From Pseudomonadota bacterium (lineage in GTDB: Bacteria; Pseudomonadota; Gammaproteobacteria; Xanthomonadales; Xanthomonadaceae), in NCBI GenBank assembly GCA_021821195.1, contig JAKACT010000002.1, forward strand, positions 124,001-188,000: 64,000 nt of DNA, in the 5' to 3' direction. Below are positions 36,920-47,684 of this stretch, in pieces. Position 1 is the stretch's first letter. Each line of letters starts with the position of its first letter. The translations under genes were made by a program, and so were the position numbers. Under the pieces are notes generated by a model that was given only the letters and a program-made list of their open reading frames with translations, was not told the origin of the DNA and ran no database searches.

Positions 36920-37707
36920 CAGGCAGCCTCCTGCCGGGGCGCGCTTTCGAACGCGATCGGGCCGTCGGGCGCGCCGTCCAGGAACTGCCGCAGCAGCGGA
37001 TCGGTGCTGGCCTGCAGTGCCTCGGGGGCGCCATCGAACATGATGGTGCCGTTGGCGATGACCACCGCCTGGTCGCAGACCGGCAGGGTTTCGCGCACGT
37101 GGTGGCTGACCACGATGCAGGTCAGGCCCAGGGTCTGGTTGAGCCGGCGCAGCAGGCTCATGATCACACCGCTGGCGATCGGATCCAGCCCGGTCAGCGG
37201 TTCGTCGCAGAGCAGCAGTGGCGGATCCAGCGCCAGCGCGCGCGCCAGCGCGGCGCGGCGGGCCATGCCGCCGGACAGCTCGCGCGGGAACAGGTCGGCG
37301 GCAGCGCGCAGGCCCACCGCGTCCAGCTTCATCTCCACCAGCCGGCGCAGCACCGGCTCCGGCAGGCGGGCATGGGTGCGCAGCGGCAGCGCCACGTTCT
37401 CCGCCACGGTCAGGTCGGTCAGCAGGCCGTTGCCCTGCAGCAGCACGCCCAGGCCCTTGCGCATGTCCAGCAGCGCGCGCGGCCGGCGCGGGACTTCCTT
37501 GCCGAACACCTCGACGCGGCCTTCCGTCGGCACCAGTTCGCCGGTGATCGCCGCCAGCAGGGTGGACTTGCCGGTGCCGGACGGGCCCAGCACCGCGGTC
37601 ATGCTGCCCTGCGGGATGGCCAGGTCCAGCCCATGCAGGATGCTGCGCCCGCCCCGGTCCAGGCGGACGGACGACAGGCGCACGGCAATGGCGGACGGGT
37701 CGGGCAT
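36919..37707 (-). CDS. mlaF: MlaF family ABC-transporter ATPase
   Basis: A 262-residue ATPase that powers phospholipid transport by the Mla complex. Walker A GPSGTGKST (about 41-49), Q-loop VLLQGNGLL, ABC signature LSGGMARRAAL, Walker B LLLCDEPLTGLD and the H-loop His are all intact. First gene of mlaFEDCBA. The ATG at 37707 begins the conserved region. A GATAAT about 120 bp upstream on the minus strand could be its -10 element, without a good -35. Confidence 0.96.
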   Translation of the reverse strand: MPDPSAIAVRLSSVRLDRGGRSILHGLDLAIPQGSMTAVLGPSGTGKSTLLAAITGELVPTEGRVEVFGKEVPRRPRALLDMRKGLGVLLQGNGLLTDLTVAENVALPLRTHARLPEPVLRRLVEMKLDAVGLRAAADLFPRELSGGMARRAALARALALDPPLLLCDEPLTGLDPIASGVIMSLLRRLNQTLGLTCIVVSHHVRETLPVCDQAVVIANGTIMFDGAPEALQASTDPLLRQFLDGAPDGPIAFESAPRQEAA

Positions 37708-37952
37708 GGCGAAGGGGGAACCGAATGGGGGACGTGGAGCGGCCTTGCGCGCGGGCGCGAGGCGGCACAGGTTGCCGCTAACTGGCTGAACAGGGCCGAA
37801 GCGATTGAACCCGCGGGTACAGGAATTATCGCGCATCCCGACATCGCGGTGTACCGCCGTCCGGGCGCCGCGCTGGAATGCTGCGTCCCGCGAGGCGCAG
37901 TTCCGGCGCTTGCGGCTCACTGCATGAGATGGGGCTCCGGCATCATGGCTGC

Positions 37953-40900
37953 ATGCCTGGCCCCGCCTCCGACTTCCGCCTCTACCACTCCAACGCGCTG
38001 GACGTGCTGGCCGCGCTGCTGGCCGACGAGCTGCGCGCGCCCGCGGCCGGCCAGCCGCTGCTGGCGCCGGACACCGTGCTGATCCCGCAGGTGGCGATGC
38101 GGCGCTGGCTGCAGGCCACCCTGGCGCAGCAGCACGGGGTGGCCGCCAATCTCGAATTTCTCACCCCCGGCGAATTCGTCACCCGCGCGCTGGATGCCAA
38201 CCTCGGCAAGGCCGGCGACGACCTCGACGCCGCCGGCCTGCACTGGCGGCTGTACGCCGCGTTGACCGATCCGGCGCTGCTGGCGAAGCCGGCCTTGGCG
38301 CAGATCGCGGGCTGGCTGGGCGATGCCGATCCGCTGAAGCCGTGGTCGCTGGCCGGCGAACTGGCCGCGGTGTTCGAGAAATACCAGGCCTGGCGCCGCG
38401 ACTGGCTGCTGCGCTGGGACGATGGCGCCGACCGCGACGACCCGCAGGCGATCCTGTGGCGGGCGGTGGCCGGTGGCCGCAGCCACCGCGCGCGGCGGAT
38501 CCAGGACTACCTCGCCCGTTTCGCCGACGGCGACGCCAAACCCGCCGGCCTGCCGTCGCGGCTGTTCGCCTTCGCCACCCTCAATATTTCGCCCGACGTG
38601 CTGCGGGTGCTGGCCACCCAGGCGCGCGTCGGCACCTTGCACTTCTACCTGCCCACGCCCAGCCGCGCCTACTGGGGCGACCTGCAGACGCTGGGCGCGC
38701 GCCTGCGTGCCGGCGGGGAGCCGTTCGCCGGCGATGCCGCCGACAACCCGCTGCTGCGCGATTGGGGCGCGGCCGGCCGCGATTTCATGGCGCTGCTGGG
38801 CAGCTACGAGGTGGTGCATCCCAGCGGCGAGATCGCCGCCTATGCCGACCCGGCCGAAAGTGCCAACGCCGGCCTGCTGCAGCGCCTGCAGGCGGACCTG
38901 TTCCACCGCCGCGCCGCGCCGGGTTCGCCGCTGCGCCCGGCGGTGGACCTCGACGATCCCAGCCTGCAGTGCCACGCCAGCCACACCCGGCTGCGCGAAC
39001 TGCAGGTGCTGCACGACCGCCTGCGCGGCCTGCTGGAAGACCCACGCTTCGATCCGCCGCTGCAGCCGCGCGACATCGCGGTGCTGGCGCCGGACATCGA
39101 CCCGTACGTGCCCTATCTCGACGCGGTATTCGGTGGCCACGGCCAGCGCGATCCGATCCCGTATGCCCTGGCCGACGCCAGCCCGCTGGCCGACGAGCCG
39201 CTGGCCGACCTGTTCCTGCGCCTGCTGGCGCTGCCGGTGTCGCGCTTCGGGCTGGAGGAAATCCTCGACCTGCTGGCCACGCCGGTGCTGGCCGAGGCCA
39301 ACGGCCTGGACGCCGATGATTTCGAGCGCCTGCGCGGCTGGCTGGGCGAAGCCGGCGCACGCTGGGGCATCGATGCCGGCCACCGCGCGCGCCAGGGCGC
39401 ACCGGCCGACGATGCCTACACCTGGCAGTTCGCGCTCGACCGGTTGCTGCTGGGCCATGCCAGTGGTGCCGACGACGACATCGCCGGCGTCGCGCCGTGG
39501 AGCGAACTGGAAGGCAGCGCGCTGGAGGCGCTGGACCGGCTGCTGCGGCTGCTGCGGGTGCTGGCGCGGCATGCGCGCACGCTGGGCGAAGCGGTGCCGC
39601 CGGCGCAGTGGCGCGAGCGCCTGCTGAAGCTGCTCGACACACTGCTGCCCAGGCCGCCGGCGGACAGCGGCGCGCAGCGCGCGCTGGAGCGGCTGCGCAA
39701 GCTCATCGACGCCTTCGCCACGCAGGCCGGACAGGCCGGCTTCGAGGCGCCGGTGCCGGCCGAGCCGGTGCGCGCGCATTTCGCCGCCGTGCTGGGCGAG
39801 GCCGATACCCGCGCGCCGCTGCTCACCGGCGGGGTCAGCTTCGCGCGGATGGTGCCGATGCGGCTGCTGCCGTTCCGGGTGATCTGCCTGCTGGGGATGA
39901 ACGACGGCGACTTCCCGCGCCGCGACCCCGCCGCCGGGCTGAACCGCCTCACCGCCGAACTCGGCAGCGAACGCCGCCGCCACGGCGACCGCTCGACCCG
40001 CGAGGACGACCGCTTCCTGTTCCTGCAGCTGTTCGCCTCGGCGCAGGACGTGTTCTATCTCAGCTGGCTGGGCGCGGATGCGCGCGACGGCAGTGCGCGC
40101 GAGCCGTCGGTGCTGGTGACCGAGCTGCTGGCCGCCGCCGCGGCGCAGCACGTCGATGCCGCTGCAGCCGCGCAGCAGCTGGTGCTGCGGCATCCGCTGC
40201 AGCCGTTCTCGCCGGCGGCGTTCGGCGCTGCCGATGACGGCGACGCGCAGGATCCGCGCCGCTTCAGCTATCGCCGCCACTGGCACCCGGCCGCCGGTCG
40301 CCTGTCCGGCGCGCGCACCGCGCTGGCGCCGTGGATGCGGATGGATGCGGCGCTGGCACCGCTGCCCGGCGAGAACGAACTGTCGCTCGACGCATTGCGC
40401 CGCTTCCTGCTGGCGCCGGCGGAACAGTTCCTGCGCCAGCGCCTGCAGCTGCGCCTGCCCGAAGCGGAAGACGGCGGCGAGGACATCGAGCCGCTGCAGG
40501 TGCCGGGCCGCGGGCTGGCCCGCAGCCTGCTGCAGCGCGCGGTGTTCGCGCGCCTGCTGGCCGGCGACGATCTCGATGCAATGCAGGCGCCGCTGCGGGC
40601 GCGCGGGCTGCTGCCCTCCGGACCACCGGGCCGGCGCGCGCTGGCGGAGATCGCCGGCGAGATCACGCCCTACGTGGCGCCGTACGCGCAATGGCGCGGC
40701 GCGACGGCGGCAGACACGCTGCCGCTGGCGGTGGAGATCGACGGCCTGCGCCTGCATGGCCGCATCGCCGACGCCTGGCCGCAGGGCATCGCCCGGCTGC
40801 GCTTCGGCGCGCCGAACGGTCCGTCGGTGCTGCGCAACGGGCTGGACTGGCTGCTGGCATGCGCGGCCGGCGTCGAGCTGCCGTTCGTGGAATTCCACGA

Positions 40901-41306
40901 AGCCGATACCGGCATCGGCCCGCATACCCGCAATGCGCTGTCGCGCGACGACGCGATCGAGGCGCTGCGCGCGCTGCTGGCGCTGCGCCGCGAGGGCCTG
41001 CAGCAGCCGCTGCCGTTCGCGCCCTACAGCGGCTGGGAGCTGTTCAGCGCGCGCAGCCTCGGCGCCGGCATCACCGGCGCGGCAAACAGGTGGCGCGGCA
41101 ACGGCAACGGCGGCTGGGCCGAAGGCAGCAGCGAGGCGCTGCGGCTGGCGCTGCGCGGGCGCGAGCCGTTCGACAGCAGCGAAGCGCTGCGCGACTTCGC
41201 GCGGGCGACCGGGATCGTGTTCGGCGCCGCCGCCCGCGGCCTGCCCGCGCCCATCGACATCGACGACATGGCGCTGCCGGACGACGACGCGGAGGACGCG
41301 GCATGA
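37953..41306 (+). CDS. recC: Exodeoxyribonuclease V subunit gamma (RecC)
   Basis: The RecC subunit of RecBCD recognises Chi and splits the duplex during double-strand-break repair and foreign DNA degradation. At 1117 residues it has normal length. The N-terminus FRLYHSNALDVLAALLADEL is typical. Motifs of the inactive helicase fold (PFRVICLLGMNDGDFPRR, about 640-657) and the C-terminal nuclease-like domain are present. Its stop overlaps recB (ATGA). The start is a choice between ATGs at 37929 and 37953; I prefer 37953 because conservation begins just after it. Confidence 0.94.
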   Translation: MPGPASDFRLYHSNALDVLAALLADELRAPAAGQPLLAPDTVLIPQVAMRRWLQATLAQQHGVAANLEFLTPGEFVTRALDANLGKAGDDLDAAGLHWRLYAALTDPALLAKPALAQIAGWLGDADPLKPWSLAGELAAVFEKYQAWRRDWLLRWDDGADRDDPQAILWRAVAGGRSHRARRIQDYLARFADGDAKPAGLPSRLFAFATLNISPDVLRVLATQARVGTLHFYLPTPSRAYWGDLQTLGARLRAGGEPFAGDAADNPLLRDWGAAGRDFMALLGSYEVVHPSGEIAAYADPAESANAGLLQRLQADLFHRRAAPGSPLRPAVDLDDPSLQCHASHTRLRELQVLHDRLRGLLEDPRFDPPLQPRDIAVLAPDIDPYVPYLDAVFGGHGQRDPIPYALADASPLADEPLADLFLRLLALPVSRFGLEEILDLLATPVLAEANGLDADDFERLRGWLGEAGARWGIDAGHRARQGAPADDAYTWQFALDRLLLGHASGADDDIAGVAPWSELEGSALEALDRLLRLLRVLARHARTLGEAVPPAQWRERLLKLLDTLLPRPPADSGAQRALERLRKLIDAFATQAGQAGFEAPVPAEPVRAHFAAVLGEADTRAPLLTGGVSFARMVPMRLLPFRVICLLGMNDGDFPRRDPAAGLNRLTAELGSERRRHGDRSTREDDRFLFLQLFASAQDVFYLSWLGADARDGSAREPSVLVTELLAAAAAQHVDAAAAAQQLVLRHPLQPFSPAAFGAADDGDAQDPRRFSYRRHWHPAAGRLSGARTALAPWMRMDAALAPLPGENELSLDALRRFLLAPAEQFLRQRLQLRLPEAEDGGEDIEPLQVPGRGLARSLLQRAVFARLLAGDDLDAMQAPLRARGLLPSGPPGRRALAEIAGEITPYVAPYAQWRGATAADTLPLAVEIDGLRLHGRIADAWPQGIARLRFGAPNGPSVLRNGLDWLLACAAGVELPFVEFHEADTGIGPHTRNALSRDDAIEALRALLALRREGLQQPLPFAPYSGWELFSARSLGAGITGAANRWRGNGNGGWAEGSSEALRLALRGREPFDSSEALRDFARATGIVFGAAARGLPAPIDIDDMALPDDDAEDAA

Positions 41307-44300
41307 ACCAGCCCGCGCCCGATCCTTACCTGCACCTGCCGCTGGACGGCGTGCGCCTGGTCGAGGCCAGCGCCGGCACCGGCAAGACCTACACGCTGGC
41401 CACGCTGGTGACCCGGCTGGTAGTGGAGCGCGGCCTGCGCATCGGCCAGGTGCTCGCGGTCACCTTCACCGAAGCGGCCACGCAGGAGCTGCGCAAGCGC
41501 ATCCGCGAACGCCTGCAGCTGGCGCTGGCACTGGTGGACGCGGCGCCAGCGGAAGACGAGAGCGCCGAGGCCGCACTTACCCGCGCCCTGCTGCAGCGCC
41601 ATCGCGCCGCCAGCGGCGAAAGCGACGCCGCGCTGCGCCGGCGCCTGCGCCAGGCCGCGGTGGAAATCGACCTGGCCGCGATCTTCACCATCCACGGCTT
41701 CTGCGCGCGGGTGCTGCGCGAACACGCGCTGGAAGCCGGCCAGGGCTTCGATGCGCCGGAGCTGCTGGCCAGCGATGCCGACCTGCGCAAGGAGATCGCC
41801 GCCGACCTGTGGCGCCAGCACGCGCAGACGCAAGAGGGCGCGGACGACCTGGCCGCGCTGTGGCGGGGCGGCTACGAGGAACTGGCGAAGGACCTGCCGG
41901 CGCTGCTGGGCGGGCAGGTGCTGCTGCCGCCTGCTGGCGAAACCGATGGCATCGCCAGCGCCCAGCAATCGCTTGCAGATGCGCAAAGGACTTTGCAAAG
42001 CAGCTTCAGCGCGCAGGGCGAAGATTTCTTCGATGCCTTGGCATCAGCAATCGACGCTGACGTGATGAACCGCAACAGCTACAAGCAGGACTGGTTGGCG
42101 GACCTTCGGCGCTGGATGCGCAAGTTCACAGGCCAGGCCACTCCGGCGGACGAATCGCATCCAAAGCTGGAAAAACTCACCGCTGGATCTTTGGAAAATG
42201 GCACGAAATCCAAGCTCAAAGACAAGACGCCGGCCTCGCCGATCAGTGCCGACATCGCCGCCTATCTGGATGCGTTGGCGCGCCTCGAGCGCATTCGATC
42301 CTATCGCCGCGCCGCCCTGCTGCACCGCCTGCGCGGGGATGCCCGCGCCCGCATGGCCACGCGCAAGCGCGAGCGCCGCGTGCAGGGCTACGACGACCTG
42401 ATCGACGGGGTGGCCGAAGCGCTGGAAGGACCGCACGGTGACGCCCTCGCCGCACGCCTGCGCGCGCAGTACGCGGTAGCGCTGGTGGACGAGTTCCAGG
42501 ACACCGACACGCGCCAGTGGCGGATCTTCGAGCGCGTGTTCGGCAGCGAAAGCAGCGAGCCCGCGCTGTTCCTGATCGGCGACCCCAAGCAGGCGATCTA
42601 CGGCTTCCGCGGCGGCGACGTGCACACCTATCTGGAGGCCGCCGCCGTTGCCGACCATGCGCCCGCGCTGGCGCACAACTTCCGCTCGCGGCCGGCGCTG
42701 CTCGCCGCGATTGCCGCGCTGTACCAGCAGGCGGGCGAAGACGCGTTCGTCGATCCGCGCATCCGCTTCTTCGAAGTCGAAGCCGGCGGCAAGCGCGCCG
42801 ACGCGGACTTCCGGCGCGATGGCGAACCCGCACCCGCGCTGACCGTCTGGCAGGCAGCACCGCCCAGCGGGCTCGACGCCAAGGGCAAGCCGAAGACCCG
42901 CTGGAACGCCGGCGAAGCGCGCGCGCTCGCCACCCGCGCCTGCACCGCCGCCATCCACGGCGTGCTCACCGACGCCCGCGCCGGGCGCGCGCTGATCGAG
43001 GGCAGGCCGGTGCAACCCGGCGACATCGCCGTGCTGGTGCGTTCGCACCGGGAAGCGTTGATGATCCAGCAGGCGCTGGCCCAGCTGGGCATTCCCGCGG
43101 TCGCAGCCGGCAAGCAGAGCCTGTTCGCCACCGGCGAGGCGCGCGAGCTGCACGCGCTGCTGCTGGCCCTGCTGCACGGCGCCGACGACGGCCGCCTGCG
43201 CGCGGCGCTGGGGACGGTGCTGCTGGGGCTGGACGCACTGGCCATCGACGCGCTGGAGCGCGACGGCGACGCCCACCGCCGCTGGCAGCTGGAGGCCCAG
43301 CGCTGGCGCGAGCGCCTGCGCGGCGGCGGCCCGCTGGCGCTGGTGGGCGACCTGTGCGCGGCGCACGGCGAACGCCTGCTGGCGCTGGTCGACGGCGAAC
43401 GCCGGATCAGCAACTACCTGCAGCTGGCCGAACTGCTGCAGGAAGCGCAGCGGCAGGCGCTGGGCCTGCACGGGCTGGTGGACTGGCTGGGCCGCGCGAT
43501 TGCCGGTGCCGATGCGAATGACGAAGCGCAGCTGCTGCGGCTGGAATCCGACGCGCGCCGCGTGCAGATCGTCACCCTGCACAAGAGCAAGGGCCTGGAG
43601 TACCCGCTGGTATTCCTGCCCTTCGTCGGCATCGGCAGCAATGAAAAACCGCCGGGCCGCCATTGCAGCGTGCATCTGGAAGGCGCGCGCCGCCTGCACT
43701 GGAAATTCGAATCGCTGCCCGAAGCCGATTGGGACACAGCCAGCGCCGCATGGAAGGCCGAGCAGCGCGCCGAGGATGCGCGCCTGCTCTACGTCGGCCT
43801 GACCCGCGCCGAGCACGCGCTGTGGATCGCCAGCGGCGATTTCTTCGCCGCCGACAAGACCGCGCTGGCCAAGCTGCTGGGCGATGCGGGCGCGCTGCGG
43901 CAGGCCGGCATCGTGTTCGATGCCGCGCCGCTGCCCACCGATCTGCCGCGCCTGCCGCCGGCGTCCGATGCCGCGGTGCCGCCCGCGCGCGAGGCCATGC
44001 GCACGCTGCACAACGACTGGTGGGTGTACAGCTTCAGCCAGCTGGCCCGCGCCGAGGCCGGCGGCGACACCGCCAGCGCCGCCACCCTGCCCGCACCCGG
44101 CGGCCACGACGAACCGGAGAACGCGGACGACCCCGCGCCGGCCGAAGCCTTCGACCCGCGCTTCGCCGGCAACCGCTACGGCGTGGCCCTGCACGCGGCG
44201 CTGGAGCACACCGATTTCAATGCGTGGACAGGCTGGCGAGCGGGTGCGCCCGCGCCGGCGGAGGAAGCGCGCGTCATCGCCACCGCCCTGCGCGGCGAAG

Positions 44301-44905
44301 GCTACGGCGAGGACGCGCTGGACGACGGCATCGCGCTGACCACCCAGCTGATCGGCCACACCCTGACCGTGGCGCTGCCGGAAGGCACCCGCCTGTGCGA
44401 CGTGCCGCCCACCGAACGGCGCCCGGAAATCGAATTCCAGTTCGCCCTGCAGCACACGCAGGTCGATGCCCTGCTGCAACTGCTGCACGCGCACGGCATC
44501 GTCCGCGAGCGCGACCGCTTCGGCGCACGGCAGCGGCTGGAAGGCCTGATGACCGGCCTGATCGACCTGACCTACCGCCACGCCGGCAAGTGGTACGTGC
44601 TGGACTACAAATCCAACCGCCTGCCCGGCTACGACGACGCGGCGCTGCAGCGCGCGATGGCGCACAGCGAATACGACCTGCAGGCGCTGATCTACACGCT
44701 GGCCCTGCACCGCTGGCTGCGCTTCCGGCTGGGCGCAGGCTACGACTACGCGCGCGACTTCGGCGGCATCCGCTACCTGTTCTGCCGCGGCCTCGATGCC
44801 GGCAGCGCGGCCTCCCCCGGCATCCACGCGCAGTGCTTCCCACCCGCACTGGTGCACGCGCTGGATGCCTTGTTCGGCCACCCCACGCGGGAGCACGCCG
44901 CATGA
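41303..44905 (+). CDS. recB: Exodeoxyribonuclease V subunit beta (RecB)
   Basis: A 1200-residue 3'-5' helicase and nuclease. The UvrD-type helicase has Walker A ASAGTGKTYT (about 22-31), VDEFQDTD (motif II) and VTLHKSKGLEYPLVFLP (motif V). The C-terminal RecB nuclease carries the catalytic LDYKSNR with Asp1101 and Lys1103. An internal segment at about residues 208-320 (bases about 41925-42260) has lower GC and rarer codons than the rest, suggesting recombination or relaxed constraint. It overlaps recC and recD by ATGA. Confidence 0.95.
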   Translation: MNQPAPDPYLHLPLDGVRLVEASAGTGKTYTLATLVTRLVVERGLRIGQVLAVTFTEAATQELRKRIRERLQLALALVDAAPAEDESAEAALTRALLQRHRAASGESDAALRRRLRQAAVEIDLAAIFTIHGFCARVLREHALEAGQGFDAPELLASDADLRKEIAADLWRQHAQTQEGADDLAALWRGGYEELAKDLPALLGGQVLLPPAGETDGIASAQQSLADAQRTLQSSFSAQGEDFFDALASAIDADVMNRNSYKQDWLADLRRWMRKFTGQATPADESHPKLEKLTAGSLENGTKSKLKDKTPASPISADIAAYLDALARLERIRSYRRAALLHRLRGDARARMATRKRERRVQGYDDLIDGVAEALEGPHGDALAARLRAQYAVALVDEFQDTDTRQWRIFERVFGSESSEPALFLIGDPKQAIYGFRGGDVHTYLEAAAVADHAPALAHNFRSRPALLAAIAALYQQAGEDAFVDPRIRFFEVEAGGKRADADFRRDGEPAPALTVWQAAPPSGLDAKGKPKTRWNAGEARALATRACTAAIHGVLTDARAGRALIEGRPVQPGDIAVLVRSHREALMIQQALAQLGIPAVAAGKQSLFATGEARELHALLLALLHGADDGRLRAALGTVLLGLDALAIDALERDGDAHRRWQLEAQRWRERLRGGGPLALVGDLCAAHGERLLALVDGERRISNYLQLAELLQEAQRQALGLHGLVDWLGRAIAGADANDEAQLLRLESDARRVQIVTLHKSKGLEYPLVFLPFVGIGSNEKPPGRHCSVHLEGARRLHWKFESLPEADWDTASAAWKAEQRAEDARLLYVGLTRAEHALWIASGDFFAADKTALAKLLGDAGALRQAGIVFDAAPLPTDLPRLPPASDAAVPPAREAMRTLHNDWWVYSFSQLARAEAGGDTASAATLPAPGGHDEPENADDPAPAEAFDPRFAGNRYGVALHAALEHTDFNAWTGWRAGAPAPAEEARVIATALRGEGYGEDALDDGIALTTQLIGHTLTVALPEGTRLCDVPPTERRPEIEFQFALQHTQVDALLQLLHAHGIVRERDRFGARQRLEGLMTGLIDLTYRHAGKWYVLDYKSNRLPGYDDAALQRAMAHSEYDLQALIYTLALHRWLRFRLGAGYDYARDFGGIRYLFCRGLDAGSAASPGIHAQCFPPALVHALDALFGHPTREHAA

Positions 44906-46845
44906 GCCTGCTGCGCGAACTCGACCGCATCAATGCGCTGCGCGCGCTGGACGATGCGCTGGCCAACACCCTGCGCCGGCTCGACCCGGACACGCCGGAC
45001 AGCGTGCTGGCCGCGGCCGGACTGGCCTCGCTGGCGGTGGCGCAGGGCCATGCCGGTTTCGATCCCGCGCAGCCGCGGCTGCTGGTCGATGCCGACCTGC
45101 CGTGGCCGGAGGCCGACAGCTGGACGCAGGCACTGGCGGCATCCCGCTTCGTCGCCACGCCCGCCGCGGAAGACCTGCAGGCCGAGGCGGCGCCGCTGGT
45201 GTTCGAACACGGCCTGCTCTACCTGCGCCGCTACCGCGAATACGAACGCCGGCTGGCACTGCGGCTGCGCGCGATTGCCAACACCGCGATGCCGGAGACG
45301 GGCATCGACACACTGGCGCCGCTGTTCGCGCAGCTGTTCCCCGACGCCGCCCGCGGCGATGCCCAGGCCCGCGCCGCCGCGCTGGCACTGCGCCGCAACC
45401 TGCTGCTGGTCACCGGCGGCCCCGGCACCGGCAAGACCACCACCATTGCGCGGCTGCTGGCGCTGCGCATCGTCCAGGCGCTGCAGGCCGGCCACCCGCC
45501 GCCGCGCATCGCCCTGGCCGCACCCACCGGCCGCGCCGCCGACCGCATGGCCGAAAGCCTGCGCCGCGCCGTGCGGCAGATGGAATCTTTCGGCATCGAT
45601 GACGCCCTTGCCGCGCTGCCGGGCGAGGCCAGCACCTTGCATCGCCTGCTCCGCGTGATCCCGGATGCGCCGCGCTTCCGCCACCACGCCGGCAACCCGC
45701 TGCCGTTCGACATCGTGGTGGTGGACGAAGCCTCGATGGTGGACCTGCCGCTGATGTGCAAACTCGCCGAAGCCGTGGCGGATGGCGCGCAGTTGATCCT
45801 GCTGGGCGATCCCGACCAGCTGCCCTCGGTGGAAGCCGGTGACGTGCTGGCGGCCATCCTGCGCGCGGCGGGCGATGGCAACACCCTGCGCGCGGACGAT
45901 GCCGCCGCGCTGGCGCCGCTGCTCGGTGCCGCCGCCGTGGCATCGGCCGGTGCCGACATCGCGCCCGCGGCCGAAGCGGCCGGGCCGCAAACCACGCTGC
46001 CGCTGTTCCCCGCGGAACCTGCACGGCCCGCGCCGCCCGCCCTGCACGGCCATCGTGCCCACCTCACCCGCGGCTGGCGCCAGAGCGACAGCCTGGCACT
46101 CGCGCCGCTGGCCGACGCCGTGCGGCGCGGCGACACCGACGACACGCTGGCCCTGCTGCGCGGCGACCAACTTGCCAACGTCCATTTCCACGACGGCACC
46201 GACGACCCGCTGGCCGCGCGCGGCTTCGACCTGCTGGCGCATTTCCGCAGCCTGGCCAACGCCGCCGATCCCGCCACCGCGCTGGCCGGCGCCAACCGCC
46301 TGCGCCTGCTCACCGCCCTGCGCGACGGCCCGCAGGGCGCGCGCGGCCTCAACGCCCGCATCGAGGCACAGCTCTCCGGCCGCCGCATCGGCAGCCCGCC
46401 CGCGTGGTTCCCCGGCCGCCTGCTGCTCATCACCGAAAACAGCTACCGCCACGGCCTGTTCAACGGCGACGTGGGCCTGTGCCTGTTCGATGCCAGCGGC
46501 GCGCTGCTGGCCTGGTTCCCCGGCGGCAGCGAAGGCGTCCGCGCCTTCCACCCCGCCGCACTGCCCGCGCACGAATCCGCCTTCGCCATGACCGTGCACA
46601 AGGCGCAGGGCAGCGAATTCGACGAAGTGTGGCTGCAGCTGCCGCGCCAGGATGCCCGCGTGCTCAGCCGCGAACTGCTCTATACCGGCCTGACCCGCGC
46701 GCGCTCCGCGTTGCATATTGCAGGGAGCGCGGAGGTGATTGCCGCGGCGCTGGGAAGGCATGCGGGAAGGGTGTCGGGGTTGGGGTGGAGGTTGGGGAAC
46801 CGGGAAAGCCGGTTCTATCTCGAAGGAAAACAGGAGGAACGATGA
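44902..46845 (+). CDS. recD: Exodeoxyribonuclease V subunit alpha (RecD)
   Basis: A 647-residue 5'-3' superfamily 1B helicase of the RecBCD enzyme. Walker A is GGPGTGKT (172-179), Walker B is [10 protein letters not shown], and motif [14 protein letters not shown] follows. The C-terminal [17 protein letters not shown] is motif V, with TGLTRAR as motif VI. The end of the gene holds the strong ribosome site AGGAGG for dinD and overlaps it by ATGA, so recD and dinD are translationally coupled. Confidence 0.95.
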   Translation: MSLLRELDRINALRALDDALANTLRRLDPDTPDSVLAAAGLASLAVAQGHAGFDPAQPRLLVDADLPWPEADSWTQALAASRFVATPAAEDLQAEAAPLVFEHGLLYLRRYREYERRLALRLRAIANTAMPETGIDTLAPLFAQLFPDAARGDAQARAAALALRRNLLLVTGGPGTGKTTTIARLLALRIVQALQAGHPPPRIALAAPTGRAADRMAESLRRAVRQMESFGIDDALAALPGEASTLHRLLRVIPDAPRFRHHAGNPLPFDIVVVDEASMVDLPLMCKLAEAVADGAQLILLGDPDQLPSVEAGDVLAAILRAAGDGNTLRADDAAALAPLLGAAAVASAGADIAPAAEAAGPQTTLPLFPAEPARPAPPALHGHRAHLTRGWRQSDSLALAPLADAVRRGDTDDTLALLRGDQLANVHFHDGTDDPLAARGFDLLAHFRSLANAADPATALAGANRLRLLTALRDGPQGARGLNARIEAQLSGRRIGSPPAWFPGRLLLITENSYRHGLFNGDVGLCLFDASGALLAWFPGGSEGVRAFHPAALPAHESAFAMTVHKAQGSEFDEVWLQLPRQDARVLSRELLYTGLTRARSALHIAGSAEVIAAALGRHAGRVSGLGWRLGNRESRFYLEGKQEER

Positions 46846-47684
46846 AGAAGGAACTTGTTCATGGCTTGATGGATAACTTCGAGGCACACGCCAACCGGAC
46901 GGATGGAGGCGTCGAGTTCTGGCTCGCCCGCGACGTGCAGCACCTGCTCGGCTACAGCAAGTGGGACAACCTGCTGAACGTCATCTCCAAGGCCAAGACC
47001 GCTTGCGAAGTCTCTGGCCACCCGATCCCCGACCATTTCGCCGACGTCGGGAAAATGGTCGACCTGGGCTCGGGCAGCCAGCGCGAGATCGACGATCTCA
47101 TGCTGACCCGCTATGCCTGCTATCTGATCGCCCAGAACGGCGACCCGCGCAAGCCGGAAATCGCCTTCGCGCAAACCTATTTCGCATTGCAAACCCGGCG
47201 CGCGGAGCTGATCGAACAACGCCTACTGGAAACGGAACGGGTGCAGGCTCGCCAGAAGCTGAGCGAAACCGAAAAGGAACTATCGGGCGTCATCTTCCAG
47301 CAGACCGGCGGCAATCAGGACTTCGCCCTGATCCGCAGCAAGGGCGATCACGCGCTGTTCGGCAGGAATACGCAGGAAATGAAGGAGCGCTGGCGGGTTC
47401 CCGCCAGCCGCCCGCTTGCGGACTTCGCACCCACGCTGATCCTCAAGGCAAAAGACTTCGCTACCGAAATCACCATCCACAACGCACGCGAACGGAACAT
47501 GGGCAGCGAAGCGGAGATCTCCCGGGAGCACGTCTCCAACAACAAGGCCGTTCGCCAGACGCTGCTCAATCGCGGCATCCAGCCGGAGAACCTGCCCCCG
47601 GAAGAAGATGTGAAGAAGGTCGAGCGCCGCCTTGCGTCAGAAGACAAGAAGGCATTGAAAAGGCCTGACACGCTGGATGATTGA
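46842..47684 (+). CDS. dinD: DNA damage-inducible protein D (DinD)
   Basis: A 280-residue DinD protein. In E. coli it is SOS-induced and inhibits RecA filament activity. The N-terminal BRO/KilA-like region shows [21 protein letters not shown] (split here as [16 protein letters not shown] and SKWDN), and the C-terminal half has [17 protein letters not shown]. It overlaps recD by ATGA with AGGAGGAAC just before its start, so here it is the fourth gene of the rec operon. No LexA-like box is visible near it; it would follow recBCD expression. Confidence 0.93.
   Translation: MKKELVHGLMDNFEAHANRTDGGVEFWLARDVQHLLGYSKWDNLLNVISKAKTACEVSGHPIPDHFADVGKMVDLGSGSQREIDDLMLTRYACYLIAQNGDPRKPEIAFAQTYFALQTRRAELIEQRLLETERVQARQKLSETEKELSGVIFQQTGGNQDFALIRSKGDHALFGRNTQEMKERWRVPASRPLADFAPTLILKAKDFATEITIHNARERNMGSEAEISREHVSNNKAVRQTLLNRGIQPENLPPEEDVKKVERRLASEDKKALKRPDTLDD

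Noticed and set aside
37917-40925. A 1002-codon minus-strand open frame opposite recC
   Set aside because: Same artefact of high GC at third positions; recC on the plus strand has clear family motifs.
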